From: Oscillospiraceae bacterium
GTDB taxonomy: Bacteria; Bacillota; Clostridia; Oscillospirales; Ruminococcaceae
Reading direction: 5' to 3'
NCBI GenBank assembly: GCA_003512525.1
Contig: DOQG01000028.1
Coordinates: 1-54,065, forward strand
DNA length: 54,065 bases
This document shows positions 25,156 through 33,837 of the stretch, one piece after another. Numbering within the stretch: position 1 is the first letter of the stretch; each line of letters opens with the position of its first letter. A model generated the notes under the pieces. That model saw only the letters and a program-made list of their open reading frames with translations, did not search any database and was not told the origin of the DNA. Made by a program: the position numbers and the translations under genes.

Positions 25156-26895
25156 TCAGTTATTCTCAGACAAAGTGATGCTGTCAGTACTTTTTCCTTC
25201 GGTTTCAAAAATAACTATTTCATTTTTGCCTTTTTTCAAAAGCGGAGCCGGAATATACAGCTTTTTCTGAGGGCCTATATCCCAAAATCTGCCGAGATTG
25301 AATCCGTTAATAAACGCAACACCCTTTCCGAAGCCATCGGTATCCAGAAATGTATCAGCTGTTTCACTTATTTCAAATTCAAATTTATAGAATGCCGGTA
25401 CACTGTCATTGTAACCGCTGTTATAGTCTATCCTGCCAAGCTGATTTTCATCAAGTGAAAGTGTGAACATTTCAAATCCATACTGCCTGTGATCGTTAAT
25501 TCTTACTCCGCCGAGAACACCCTTGCGCTGGCACTCAAGTCCTGTGCCAAAGTTAACTCTGCCGATGTTCTCTACAAGTAGATCTGTTATTCCGCCCGCG
25601 GACTTTTCAGCGATTTCAAACTGTTCGTCTATCGTTTCGGCAAAAGCCGTAAACGCATATTTGCCGTTTCTGAAGCCTTGTACTCTGTCTGCGGTATTTT
25701 CGCATCTCACAGTGCTGACTGTTTCATTTTCCCCGATGTGTAATCTATAGAGAACATAACCGTAATAGCAGTCCAGTTCCTCAAAGCTCAGCGGGTACAC
25801 CGACTTTACCGGGTCTGAGATACTGTCAAGTGTGCTGAAAAGATCGGTTTTGGCGGTGCATCGGATTTCTCCGTATCCCAAACGTCTTATTTGTGTTGTA
25901 AGCGGGACTTCATTTATATCATTATAACGAGAAATCACCTCTTTGCACTTTTCGTATTTTTCGGTTATTCGACCGTCTTCTGTCAAGGGTGCATCATAAT
26001 CATACGATGTCACTATGCCTGTCTTTTTCTCATTGTTCTTTCCGGACATAAACCCGAAATTTGTTCCGCCCTCGAACATATAGAAATTCATACTGCCTTT
26101 TTTGAGCAGAGTATCAAGTTCTTGAGCTGCCTTTTCAGGTGCTGTGATATTGTGTTCTTCGCCCCAGACGTCAAACCAGCCGTTCCAGAATTCCATACAC
26201 ATGAGCGGCTTATCTTCTCCGATAAAACGCCGCATTTCACCAAACTGCCATTCAGCAGAAGAGCCGAAATTGCCAGTCGGCAATGCACCGTCAACCATAC
26301 CTGATTTGAAAACAAATTCACTCCACGGACCATCAGATGTCACAAACGGTACAGTTATGCCATACTTACGCATAGTATCTCTCAGAAACTCAAGATATGA
26401 TGTGTCATTTCCATAATAGCCATACTCATTTTCGATCTGCATCATAATTATATTGCCGCCATTATCGATCTGATAAGGTGCAAGCTTGGGCATAAGAACG
26501 CTGTAATAACTGTCCACTGCATTAAGGTACGGCTTGTAGGAGCATCTCAGACGCATTGCACGGTCTTTTAACAACCAAGCAGGCAATCCGCCGAATTCCC
26601 ACTCTGAACAGATATACGGCGACGGTCTGATAATCATATAAAGTCCGAGTTTATCGGCAAGCTCTATAAAATGGCAGATATCATGCATTCCGTTCCAATT
26701 GAAATTTCCTTTTTCAGTTTCGTGAAAATTCCACGGAATATACGTTTCAACTGTATTGCATCCGATATTTACGAGCTTTTCAAGCCTGTCCTGCCAATAT
26801 TCCGGTACAGTGCGGAAATAATGTATTGAACCCGAAATTACCTTGAACGGTTTTCCGTCCAAATAAAACTTATCTCTTATCTCAAATCTTGACAT
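25156..26895 (-). CDS. Beta-galactosidase, glycoside hydrolase family 35
   Basis: A 579-aa GH35 retaining beta-galactosidase. Typical segments are the N-terminal DGKPFKVISGSIHYFR and WNFHE, the acid/base Glu in QIENEYGYYG and the nucleophile Glu in MCMEFWNGWF. C-terminal beta-sandwich domains follow. No signal peptide is present, so it probably acts in the cytoplasm on galactosides brought in after extracellular cleavage. AGGAGGG lies 7 nt upstream of the ATG, and the gene begins 18 nt after the GH59 stop, so the two form an operon. Confidence 0.94.
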   Translation of the reverse strand: MSRFEIRDKFYLDGKPFKVISGSIHYFRTVPEYWQDRLEKLVNIGCNTVETYIPWNFHETEKGNFNWNGMHDICHFIELADKLGLYMIIRPSPYICSEWEFGGLPAWLLKDRAMRLRCSYKPYLNAVDSYYSVLMPKLAPYQIDNGGNIIMMQIENEYGYYGNDTSYLEFLRDTMRKYGITVPFVTSDGPWSEFVFKSGMVDGALPTGNFGSSAEWQFGEMRRFIGEDKPLMCMEFWNGWFDVWGEEHNITAPEKAAQELDTLLKKGSMNFYMFEGGTNFGFMSGKNNEKKTGIVTSYDYDAPLTEDGRITEKYEKCKEVISRYNDINEVPLTTQIRRLGYGEIRCTAKTDLFSTLDSISDPVKSVYPLSFEELDCYYGYVLYRLHIGENETVSTVRCENTADRVQGFRNGKYAFTAFAETIDEQFEIAEKSAGGITDLLVENIGRVNFGTGLECQRKGVLGGVRINDHRQYGFEMFTLSLDENQLGRIDYNSGYNDSVPAFYKFEFEISETADTFLDTDGFGKGVAFINGFNLGRFWDIGPQKKLYIPAPLLKKGKNEIVIFETEGKSTDSITLSENN

Positions 26896-26913
26896 AATAT
26901 ACCCTCCTGATTA

Positions 26914-29643
26914 TCAATCTTTCTTCTTTTTCATTTTTGCTATCGCAACGCCTACACCGACCGCAACAGCCGCAACAGCCGCTCCCACCGCTACAGGAAC
27001 TACAGGGAACGAATTTTCGCCGTTGTCGGCACTTGTGCTCTCTGCGCTGTCAGACGATGAGCTGTTATCGGTCTTACTGCTTTCGGCAAGCTCTGAGCTT
27101 TCAACTTTGGAAGAATTTACTTCTTCGGCAGACGATGAAACAGTTTTTTCTGTTGTCGGCTTTACCGCCGCATAATCGTAAAGCACCTGTTCCGCGTCTA
27201 TCGAGCACTTGCCGCCGGTTACTGCGAGCTTGAGCGTGTGCTTGCCCTGCTCAAGTCCGTTTATCACAATGAATGCCTGTCTGTTTGCGGTCTTAGACAG
27301 CTCATAGCCCTCTTTGATGCTTTTATCATCAACGGATACGTTGATCGTTCCTTCGCCGCTCTGCATACCTGTGAGTATTATTCCCGTGCCCTCAAAATCC
27401 ACAGTCAGGGACGCACCCTCAGTTCCGTGCGAAATTGTACGCTTGTAGTTTTTGAAGCTGTCCATAGTGCTGTGTTCCCAGCCGTCCGCGCTGTATGTGA
27501 ATATCGCATCGAGGTTGTCGTACTTATTGACATAGGGCTGAACCGTATCTGTAGCTTCAACCTCTACATTGTCAAAGCAGCAGTTGTTGTACGAGCTGTA
27601 CAGTGCCGCTCTTCCCGAACCGTAACCTGCGTTTTCCGCTTTGAACTCGGTTATCTTGCTATCGTCAACATACACTGTTATAGCGTTATACAGTGCCGAG
27701 ATCTTTATATTGTGCCATTTTGTCGCGTCAAAACCGCTTATCTCGCCGGTATCGATCTTACGCTTGTCGCCAAACAGTATCCATGTGCCGCTTTCGTTGA
27801 GCGTAACGCTGTAGCCGCTCTTGCCGCTGTCGGCAAGACTGTATCTGAGTCCGACACCCGCATAGCTTCCCTCGCCGTCTGTCATTATGTCGGCGCTTAC
27901 ACTGTAGTTATACCAGCGGTCGTCACCGAAGTTTGTAGTCGGGTTAGGCGTTCCGCCCCACTCTTCAGCTTTGATATCTGCGGTTATCTTCTGCATGAGC
28001 ACCTTTTCGCCGTCCTTGTCAGCAACCTCAAATGCGCCGCCCTCATCGGTAGTATAAAGCGGAGCGTTTCCTCTTGAAGCAAGGAACTCATCGGAATAAC
28101 CGAAATCATCTGTGTACGGCAACGAAAGTAACGTATTGCTGCTTTCCTGCGGCACATCAAATTCAGGCTCTGATATATTCAAAGTTGATACAGTTATCAT
28201 CGAATACGGCTTTATTGTAACCGAATACTTGCCGTTTTCGGGTATAACTGTCGAGATCTTCTTAAAGTAATTTGCGTCGTACTCCTGACCCTCATCAGGA
28301 CCTCTTGTTTCCCATACATATACTTCATTATCCGCTTTTGCGAGGTTTGTTACCTCAAAGTTATAAGTTATAGGCTCTGATGTCGTGTTTGTAATTATCG
28401 TGCTGTAGTCGCCGTCATTACTGCAAACGGTTATATAGCTGTACTTTGCATCGACCAGTGCATGACCGTCACCGCCCGCCTTTGCATCGCTGCAGCAAGC
28501 GTCAAATATGAAGCTCCAGCCTTTATCCATGAACTGCGAGAAATGCAAATTCATAAAATAACCGCTGTCAAGGGTATAATATCCGTTCCACGGCGTATTT
28601 GCGTTTATAAGCTGTTTCTGACAGTAGGTAACGCCGTCATAATATCCAGCAACCGCAGGCTGATATTCGTACAGCGTCATATATCCGCCGCTTACCATTG
28701 TTATCATACGGTTAGCAACATCAAGAACACCGTTGATTCCGGTAAGTCCGGAATTTCCCTCGTCATAGCGATATACCGACTGTGCATAGGTCATAGGTGA
28801 GCTTCCCTCGGAAAACCATAATTCCTTGCCGTATTCCTCCGCAAGCTTTTTTGTAGTATCATCAGCGAAGCTTGTGTAGTGAGAACCGATCACATCGACC
28901 GCATCACACAGCTCCTTATTCTTCATCATCAGCCTTGATATGCCCCAAGTGCCGCATTCGTCCGCCGCAACTATCTTGATTTTTGAGTAGTCATACGGAC
29001 AGTCCTTTTCGCTTTTAAGCGTTTTTGAAAGATATACGATCCAGTCGGCGTCAACAGAACGCTCATTTCTGTTAGCACTTACATAATCGAACACAAGACC
29101 GTATGTTTCGTATGCCGCGTCAAGCGTCTGCTTATACCACTTGTACCTTGCCGCGTACACGTCTTTGGCATCGGTCACCCAGCGCGGCTCGCTCCACCAC
29201 AGCATATCAAGCGTTACATCGGGGTTTATCTTCTTGATATCAGCCGCAAGCTGAAAACCCGCACCTCTTGTAACGTCAGCCTTCTCGTCCTCATATCTCA
29301 TAGTCGTAGGCTCAGTGCCCGATGAAGTATTGACATCAGAGCCCATCTCGACCTTGAAATGTGTAAATTTCAGTCCGTTCTTGCCGTACATATATTGGAG
29401 TATCTGATTATAGCTATCGGGATTTTTCTCCTTGTAATCTATAAGCAGTCTTGAAGAGCCGTTACAGCTGATCATACCCTGCCCTCTGTAGAGGAAGTTT
29501 TCACTTGTGTTTGCTTTACTGCCGTCAACTTTGATATTCACAGTATCACCTCCACTGTTATTTTCTGCGTATACCGCATTTGTGCCTGCGCACATCATCG
29601 CCGCACTGATAACAAGTGCGGTTATTCGTTTTAAAATGCCCAT
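26914..29643 (-). CDS. Secreted, membrane-anchored GH59-family (galactocerebrosidase-like) glycosidase
   Basis: A 909-aa surface enzyme. A signal peptide (about 1-26) leads to a GH59-like catalytic barrel: GSSRLLIDY near the start, FTHFKVEMGSDVN, the acid/base Glu in ANRNER and the nucleophile Glu in LWFSEGSS. A beta-sandwich region and a lectin/laminin-G-like domain (about 520-700) follow, then a further sandwich domain, a Ser/Glu-rich linker (about 830-875), a hydrophobic helix and a KKKK tail that anchors it. GH59 enzymes cleave beta-galactose, for example from galactosylceramide; here galactan or galactolipid substrates are an inference from the GH35 and AraC neighbours. AGGGG precedes the ATG. 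Confidence 0.85.
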   Translation of the reverse strand: MGILKRITALVISAAMMCAGTNAVYAENNSGGDTVNIKVDGSKANTSENFLYRGQGMISCNGSSRLLIDYKEKNPDSYNQILQYMYGKNGLKFTHFKVEMGSDVNTSSGTEPTTMRYEDEKADVTRGAGFQLAADIKKINPDVTLDMLWWSEPRWVTDAKDVYAARYKWYKQTLDAAYETYGLVFDYVSANRNERSVDADWIVYLSKTLKSEKDCPYDYSKIKIVAADECGTWGISRLMMKNKELCDAVDVIGSHYTSFADDTTKKLAEEYGKELWFSEGSSPMTYAQSVYRYDEGNSGLTGINGVLDVANRMITMVSGGYMTLYEYQPAVAGYYDGVTYCQKQLINANTPWNGYYTLDSGYFMNLHFSQFMDKGWSFIFDACCSDAKAGGDGHALVDAKYSYITVCSNDGDYSTIITNTTSEPITYNFEVTNLAKADNEVYVWETRGPDEGQEYDANYFKKISTVIPENGKYSVTIKPYSMITVSTLNISEPEFDVPQESSNTLLSLPYTDDFGYSDEFLASRGNAPLYTTDEGGAFEVADKDGEKVLMQKITADIKAEEWGGTPNPTTNFGDDRWYNYSVSADIMTDGEGSYAGVGLRYSLADSGKSGYSVTLNESGTWILFGDKRKIDTGEISGFDATKWHNIKISALYNAITVYVDDSKITEFKAENAGYGSGRAALYSSYNNCCFDNVEVEATDTVQPYVNKYDNLDAIFTYSADGWEHSTMDSFKNYKRTISHGTEGASLTVDFEGTGIILTGMQSGEGTINVSVDDKSIKEGYELSKTANRQAFIVINGLEQGKHTLKLAVTGGKCSIDAEQVLYDYAAVKPTTEKTVSSSAEEVNSSKVESSELAESSKTDNSSSSDSAESTSADNGENSFPVVPVAVGAAVAAVAVGVGVAIAKMKKKKD

Positions 29644-29677
29644 AAAAGCACCCCTTCCGATATAAAATTACAATATA

Positions 29678-29706
29678 AATATATATCGGAAAACGTCCGC
29701 CGTCAA
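29678..29706 (-). promoter_or_regulatory. Promoter of the GH59-GH35 operon
   Basis: On the minus strand TTGACG (29701-29706), 17 bp, TATATT (29678-29683), about 35 bp from the GH59 start. It lies between the AraC-type gene and its likely targets, so AraC regulation is plausible. Confidence 0.65.
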
Positions 29707-29777
29707 TCTTAAATTAGTGACAATTCTAACTTTTTGAAACTAAAATCAATACCGGGCAGTATTTAAAACGGATCACT

Positions 29778-30599
29778 CTAAATTATATTACCTCTGTTTT
29801 TTCTGAACTCAGACGGTGAAACTCCCTCATATTTTCTGAACACTATACCGAAATAGGTCGGACTTGTATATCCCAGTCTTTGCGAAAGCTCAGCCACAGG
29901 GATATCCGAGTCGAGGAGCATAGTCTTTGCTTTTGAAACCTTGACGCGGGCGACATATTCCATAGGGCGCATATCAAGCCGCTGTCTGAAAACCCGCCCG
30001 AAGTACTGCGGTGATACGCCCGAAAGATCTGCAAGCTCTCCGAGCGTTATGTCTGCGCCTGAATGCTCATTTATGTATCGCACCGCCTCGTCCACTATAT
30101 TGCTTCCTGTACTGCCGTCAGCGCTTTTTCCGTCAAAAATACCCTTAGCCTTAAGCACAGCATTGTATATGAGCAGTGAGCATTTTTCACTGTTGTGCAG
30201 ATTATCTGACGCAAGCGATAATATCCGCTCAAATAATTTCACGAAAGCGGAGATATCCGCGCCTGCGGCAATCATTTCGCCCTCAAAGCCCATATTTTGC
30301 ATAATGTCCGCAAGCTTATCTCCCCTGAATACCATCCAGCAGGTAGTCCAGTCATCTTGCGCGGGATAATATTCGTGCGGCAGTGCGGGCGGAAGATACA
30401 GCAGAGAGTTCTTTTCAAGGATATATCTTTTCTCCCCGACCCGAAGTACGCCGCTCCCCTTTGCAGTGAACAGGAACTGGTGCGAGGTAAGCCCTTTATC
30501 GCGCTTTACATGAAACTCGGGCTCTGTCCTGCCAATTCCCGACAGATAGAAAGGAAGACGTGTTTCATTGCCTAAAACAGGATATACGGCACTGTGCAT
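29778..30599 (-). CDS. AraC-family transcriptional regulator
   Basis: A 273-aa regulator. The N-terminal half is a cupin-type sensing domain (KDKG/GVLRVGEKRY and LPPALPHEYYP). The C-terminal 100 residues carry two helix-turn-helix motifs (LGELADLSGVSPQYFGRVF and VAELSQRLGYTSPTYFGIVF), followed by the usual SPSEFRK. ATG at 30599 is chosen since GGGGG lies 8 nt upstream. It lies directly upstream of GH59-GH35 in the same direction and is the likely sugar-responsive regulator; the inducer is unknown. Confidence 0.92.
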   Translation of the reverse strand: MHSAVYPVLGNETRLPFYLSGIGRTEPEFHVKRDKGLTSHQFLFTAKGSGVLRVGEKRYILEKNSLLYLPPALPHEYYPAQDDWTTCWMVFRGDKLADIMQNMGFEGEMIAAGADISAFVKLFERILSLASDNLHNSEKCSLLIYNAVLKAKGIFDGKSADGSTGSNIVDEAVRYINEHSGADITLGELADLSGVSPQYFGRVFRQRLDMRPMEYVARVKVSKAKTMLLDSDIPVAELSQRLGYTSPTYFGIVFRKYEGVSPSEFRKNRGNII

Positions 30600-30633
30600 T
30601 TTCACACCCCCGAAGTGCTTTATTATTGTTATT

Positions 30634-30661
30634 ATTATAACATAAAATAAGTCGGTGTCAA
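30634..30661 (-). promoter_or_regulatory. AraC gene promoter overlapped by a perfect palindrome
   Basis: On the minus strand TTGACA (30656-30661), 16 bp, TATAAT (30634-30639). The -35 box lies in the palindrome GTCGGT-gtca-ACCGAC at 30651-30666, which could serve as an operator. Confidence 0.65.
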
Positions 30662-30768
30662 CCGACGCGGCGGTACGCCGTACTTTTGTCTACTGACAAA
30701 AGGATTAGACGGTAAAATGTCCCAGACTTGCGGTACGCCGCAAGCCGTGCTTTTGTCTACAGACAAAA
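30651..30768. repeat. Two-copy paired-hairpin repeat upstream of the AraC gene
   Basis: Two copies share the order GCGGTACGCCG then TTTTGTC-4 nt-GACAAAA: copy 1 at about 30668-30701, copy 2 at about 30727-30768. In copy 2 the first part extends to CTTGCGG/CCGCAAG. No coding potential is seen. It may be a palindromic intergenic element or regulatory sites. The rest of the 30606-30907 gap holds the AraC promoter and the terminator of the next gene. Confidence 0.6.
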
Positions 30769-30815
30769 TTATTTTATATCTAAGTTTATTATAACATACG
30801 AAACAACCACACACA

Positions 30816-31585
30816 ATCGCCGCATTCTCGGGTACACAAAAATCGGGCATCGATTTACACACCGATGCCCTTTCATAACTATTGGATCTTACTTTTTCCG
30901 AGTTCCGTTATCTGACTAACGTCCTCCCGCTCACATTTCCGTAATTACCGTAAAGCGCTGTCTTTCCGCTCATATGATACGCGCGAACCCTGAACTTATA
31001 AGCAGTGTTCTTAGCAAGTCCTGCTTTCCTGAAAGTAGTCGTATTGCTGTTAGTGATCTTAGCAACGCGAACCCACTTTCCTCCCTTGTACATTTCAACG
31101 ATATAGCCCTGAGCAGAAGTATTTTTCGTCCAGTTTACACGCAGTGCGTCCTTTGCCTTACCGCCGATTTTTACACCTTTCATCACGGACGGGTTTGTTC
31201 TTGCCGTAATGGTTGCGGTGTAATCGCTGTAAGCCGCAACACTGCCGATCATCTTGTACGCTCTTACTCTGAACTTATATACAGTAGATGCCTTAAGTCC
31301 CGCTTTTCTGAATGTGGTTGTATTCTTATTTGTGATCTTGGCGGCTCTTACCCATTTGCCGTTTTTGTACATTTCGACTATGTAGCCGTCAGCGGAGGCA
31401 TTCCTTGTCCAGTTTACGCGGAGCGCGTCAGCCGCTCTGCCGCCGAGCTTTGCACCGCTGACCTTAGGAAGCTTTGTTATTTTAAAGGTTTTTGTAACAG
31501 TACCTGTGTAATTACCGATACCCTTGATCGTTATTTTGGCTGTGCCGACTTTTACGTTATTGGTGTAGGTTACGGTGTAGTCTAC
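30816..31585. repeat. Direct repeat copy A: C-terminal module plus terminator region
   Basis: About 760 bp matching 47181-47952 in the same orientation. It covers the terminator, the last two FN3-like modules and part of the preceding beta domain of the leucine-rich-repeat gene. The central roughly 350 bp differ at only a handful of positions by eye, while the last module is more diverged. Confidence 0.85.
30835..30870 (-). terminator. Terminator of the leucine-rich-repeat surface gene
   Basis: GGGCATCG (30845-30852) pairs with CGATGCCC (30863-30870); the minus-strand tail is GATTTTTGTG. A near-identical terminator follows the decayed gene at 47274. Confidence 0.8.
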
Positions 31586-33295
31586 ATTTTGAGTTAGCAC
31601 AGTAAATGGATTATATGTCACTATTACTTTTGGCGTACAGGCTTTACCGGTATATAATGCACCAAATGCACCGCCAACTGTTGCAAGGGAAATATTCTTT
31701 TTTACTACACTATCCGCTGAAGACTTTATACCTTTTTTTACAGAAATAATGCAAGTTGCTTTTTTTCCGCTTGAACTTTTAATCTGAATTGCAACTTCGC
31801 CTTCTGAAATACCGGTAACTTCTCCGGACGCATTTACCATAGCAACATCTTCATTGCCTGAAATCCATTCAATTCTGTCAGTTGTATTCTGCGGTGTAAT
31901 TACTGGATATAGTCTTAATGTATCTCCTACAGCCAGTGTATATTGTTGATTGTTAAATTTTATTGAGGTAGTGTTTATCGGCTTTATCTTGGGTGAGCAA
32001 GCAATTCCATATTTTTCGGCATATTTATGCGCCTGCGAATTTTTGGTGCAATAAATTGTTACATTTGGCGAATGTGCAAAAAGTCCTCCAAGATCATCCA
32101 TCGGCATAGCCGCACCACCAATATAAACTTTTTTCAAATTTTCACATCTTCCAAAAGCGTCTGTATGTTTAAATATCCCCATATCTACCCATGTAGTTAC
32201 AGAATCAGGAATAATGACCGTTTCCAGTGACGAATACTCAAAAGCAAAATACCCTATAGTAGTGAGACCGCTTGGCAACGCAAGCTCTCTTATTCCTGAA
32301 TATTGAAATGCTTCGATTCCAATTGTTCTCAAATTTGAGCCGAATACAATTGTTTGTAATGAGTTAGTGTATCTAAAAGCACGTTCTCCTATATACTTTA
32401 CTGCATTGCCAAGTTTTATAGTCTTTAGATTGTTGCATTCCGAAAAAGCACAATTATCAATTCCTGTTGTGGCATTTCCTATAGTTACGCTTACTATATT
32501 TTCTGATTTTTCAAATGCATATGGTGGTACAGCGGCACTTGCATTGAAATTAACCTTTTTTAATTGATAGCATTCGGAAAAAGCGCTTGATTGATAACCG
32601 TTAGATCCAAAAGTAACTACAGAAGACGGTATATTTATACTACTAATCTTTGAACGCATGAATGCAGCTCTACCGATAAACTTAACTGTGTTCGGTATAT
32701 TGATACTGCTAATTCCGGCATTATAAAAAGCATAGTCGCCTATGCCAGTAATATTTCTGCCAAACTTAACTTTTTTAAGGCTAAAACAATCTTTAAAAGC
32801 ACTCTCACCTATATCGGTAGTACCATCACCTATAGTTACATCTTCCAAAATATCACAGTTTTCGAATGCTGAAACTGGTATGGAAGTTTTAGCATTAAAA
32901 TTTACTTTTTTCAGCATGTCACAGTCAACAAACGTATTGCCATCTGTACCGAATCCAACTACCGATGAAGGAATGTCAACACTTGTAATAGACGATTCCC
33001 TGAAAGCTTCATTACCAATATATTTAATATTTGAATTAAATTTAATTTTAGATATATTGGTATTTCCATAAAACGCCTCATCATCAATTCCACTTACTGT
33101 CAATCCATTTAGCTTGGACGGTATTTCCAGTTCATCGTCAAATCCCGAATATGCAGAAATATAAACTGTACCATTACTTTGCTTTGTATACTTCCACAAC
33201 CCCGAGCTATACTCCTCTGCACCCGTGCACACCGCGCAAAGCACAGCCATCGCCGCAAAGGTCACAAGACCCACCAGCCACTTTTTCACTTTCAT
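30908..33295 (-). CDS. Secreted BspA-type leucine-rich-repeat protein with Ig-like and two FN3-like domains
   Basis: A 795-aa surface protein. Signal peptide (about 1-25); many BspA-like leucine-rich repeats (about 40-440, with recurrent IGDYAFYNAGI and INIPSSV units); a Big_2 Ig-like domain (about 440-525); a beta domain with YTGKACTPKV and KGIGNYTGTVTKTFKI (about 540-605); and two FN3-like modules (DALRVNWT, TTTFRKAGL, YKFRVRAY) to the C terminus. The repeat part is clearly more AT-rich than the FN3 tail, suggesting a mosaic gene. No LPXTG is present; how it attaches is unknown. AGAGG lies 9 nt upstream. Adhesion or glycan binding is inferred only. Confidence 0.88.
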   Translation of the reverse strand: MKVKKWLVGLVTFAAMAVLCAVCTGAEEYSSGLWKYTKQSNGTVYISAYSGFDDELEIPSKLNGLTVSGIDDEAFYGNTNISKIKFNSNIKYIGNEAFRESSITSVDIPSSVVGFGTDGNTFVDCDMLKKVNFNAKTSIPVSAFENCDILEDVTIGDGTTDIGESAFKDCFSLKKVKFGRNITGIGDYAFYNAGISSINIPNTVKFIGRAAFMRSKISSINIPSSVVTFGSNGYQSSAFSECYQLKKVNFNASAAVPPYAFEKSENIVSVTIGNATTGIDNCAFSECNNLKTIKLGNAVKYIGERAFRYTNSLQTIVFGSNLRTIGIEAFQYSGIRELALPSGLTTIGYFAFEYSSLETVIIPDSVTTWVDMGIFKHTDAFGRCENLKKVYIGGAAMPMDDLGGLFAHSPNVTIYCTKNSQAHKYAEKYGIACSPKIKPINTTSIKFNNQQYTLAVGDTLRLYPVITPQNTTDRIEWISGNEDVAMVNASGEVTGISEGEVAIQIKSSSGKKATCIISVKKGIKSSADSVVKKNISLATVGGAFGALYTGKACTPKVIVTYNPFTVLTQNVDYTVTYTNNVKVGTAKITIKGIGNYTGTVTKTFKITKLPKVSGAKLGGRAADALRVNWTRNASADGYIVEMYKNGKWVRAAKITNKNTTTFRKAGLKASTVYKFRVRAYKMIGSVAAYSDYTATITARTNPSVMKGVKIGGKAKDALRVNWTKNTSAQGYIVEMYKGGKWVRVAKITNSNTTTFRKAGLAKNTAYKFRVRAYHMSGKTALYGNYGNVSGRTLVR

Positions 33296-33516
33296 AAATA
33301 CTTACCTCTTTCTTTTTAAAATATAAAAAGGCACAGTCCACCCATCGCGGACTATGCCTTTATTACCATATTGAATTTTACGCAAGAGTTTTGTGCATTA
33401 CTTACAGAGGTGCTTTTATAGAACCCCCCCCCATTTACATAAATTGGCATTTACTGTCTTGCACATATCTCTCACCTTTATTTCATCGACCTTAACTTTT
33501 TGCTTTCGATATGATA
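33296..33516 (-). promoter_or_regulatory. Leader of the leucine-rich-repeat gene with terminator-like hairpin and 9-C tract
   Basis: Between promoter and start codon lies a terminator-like hairpin at 33325-33362 (GGCATAGTCC/GGACTGTGCC then TTTTTATATTTT on the minus strand), about 30 nt before the ATG. A run of nine C residues (33424-33432) sits in the leader. TGTGCA/TGCACA and GCAAGA/TCTTGC can pair as alternatives. I read this as a possible attenuator with a length-variable tract. No known riboswitch class was recognised. Confidence 0.55.
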
Positions 33517-33545
33517 ATTATATCACTGTTGCTATAACTTGTCAA
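33517..33545 (-). promoter_or_regulatory. Consensus promoter of the leucine-rich-repeat gene
   Basis: On the minus strand TTGACA (33540-33545), 17 bp, TATAAT (33517-33522): perfect consensus boxes and spacing, giving a leader of about 215 nt. The remaining bases to 33702 show no gene. Confidence 0.82.
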
Positions 33546-33702
33546 GCAGGTTTGCACCTGTAATGGTATCCGGTTGATTTTATTATAACTGTATCATGGT
33601 TCAAAGCGCGATATTGTCATCTGCTCCAACGGTGTATGGGAGTTGGAATAGCGCAACACACAGCAACCATGACTTTTTCTCAGGTACAAAAAACTGAGCT
33701 GC

Positions 33703-33731
33703 TTGACTTTTCCGGAACAAGATAGTATAAT
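33703..33731 (+). promoter_or_regulatory. Promoter of the AAA/DUF4143 ATPase gene
   Basis: TTGACT (33703-33708), 17 bp, TATAAT (33726-33731), about 105 bp before the GTG start. Two copies of CTGCG(T/C)AT(A/T)ATGGAA follow at 33742-33756 and 33809-33823 in the leader. Confidence 0.72.
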
Positions 33732-33837
33732 TACCATAAACCTGCGTATAATGGAATTTAGAACGTTTTCAAATATGCGCATCAAGGAATAATGGAGCAA
33801 GTTAAAATCTGCGCATTATGGAAAAAGAGGTGTTATC

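Noticed and set aside
26914..29643. LPXTG sorting signal at the GH59 C terminus
   Set aside because: The tail has a hydrophobic helix and lysines but no LPXTG or NPXTG-like motif; a plain membrane anchor fits better.
30651..30768. CRISPR or attachment site at the paired hairpins
   Set aside because: There are only two copies, with no unique spacers, integrase or tRNA nearby.
33330..33516. Cyclic-di-GMP riboswitch in the leucine-rich-repeat gene leader
   Set aside because: The conserved class I and class II core sequences are not present.
33594..33800. 68-codon minus-strand frame before the AAA ATPase gene
   Set aside because: It has no ribosome site or family resemblance and overlaps the plus-strand promoter.
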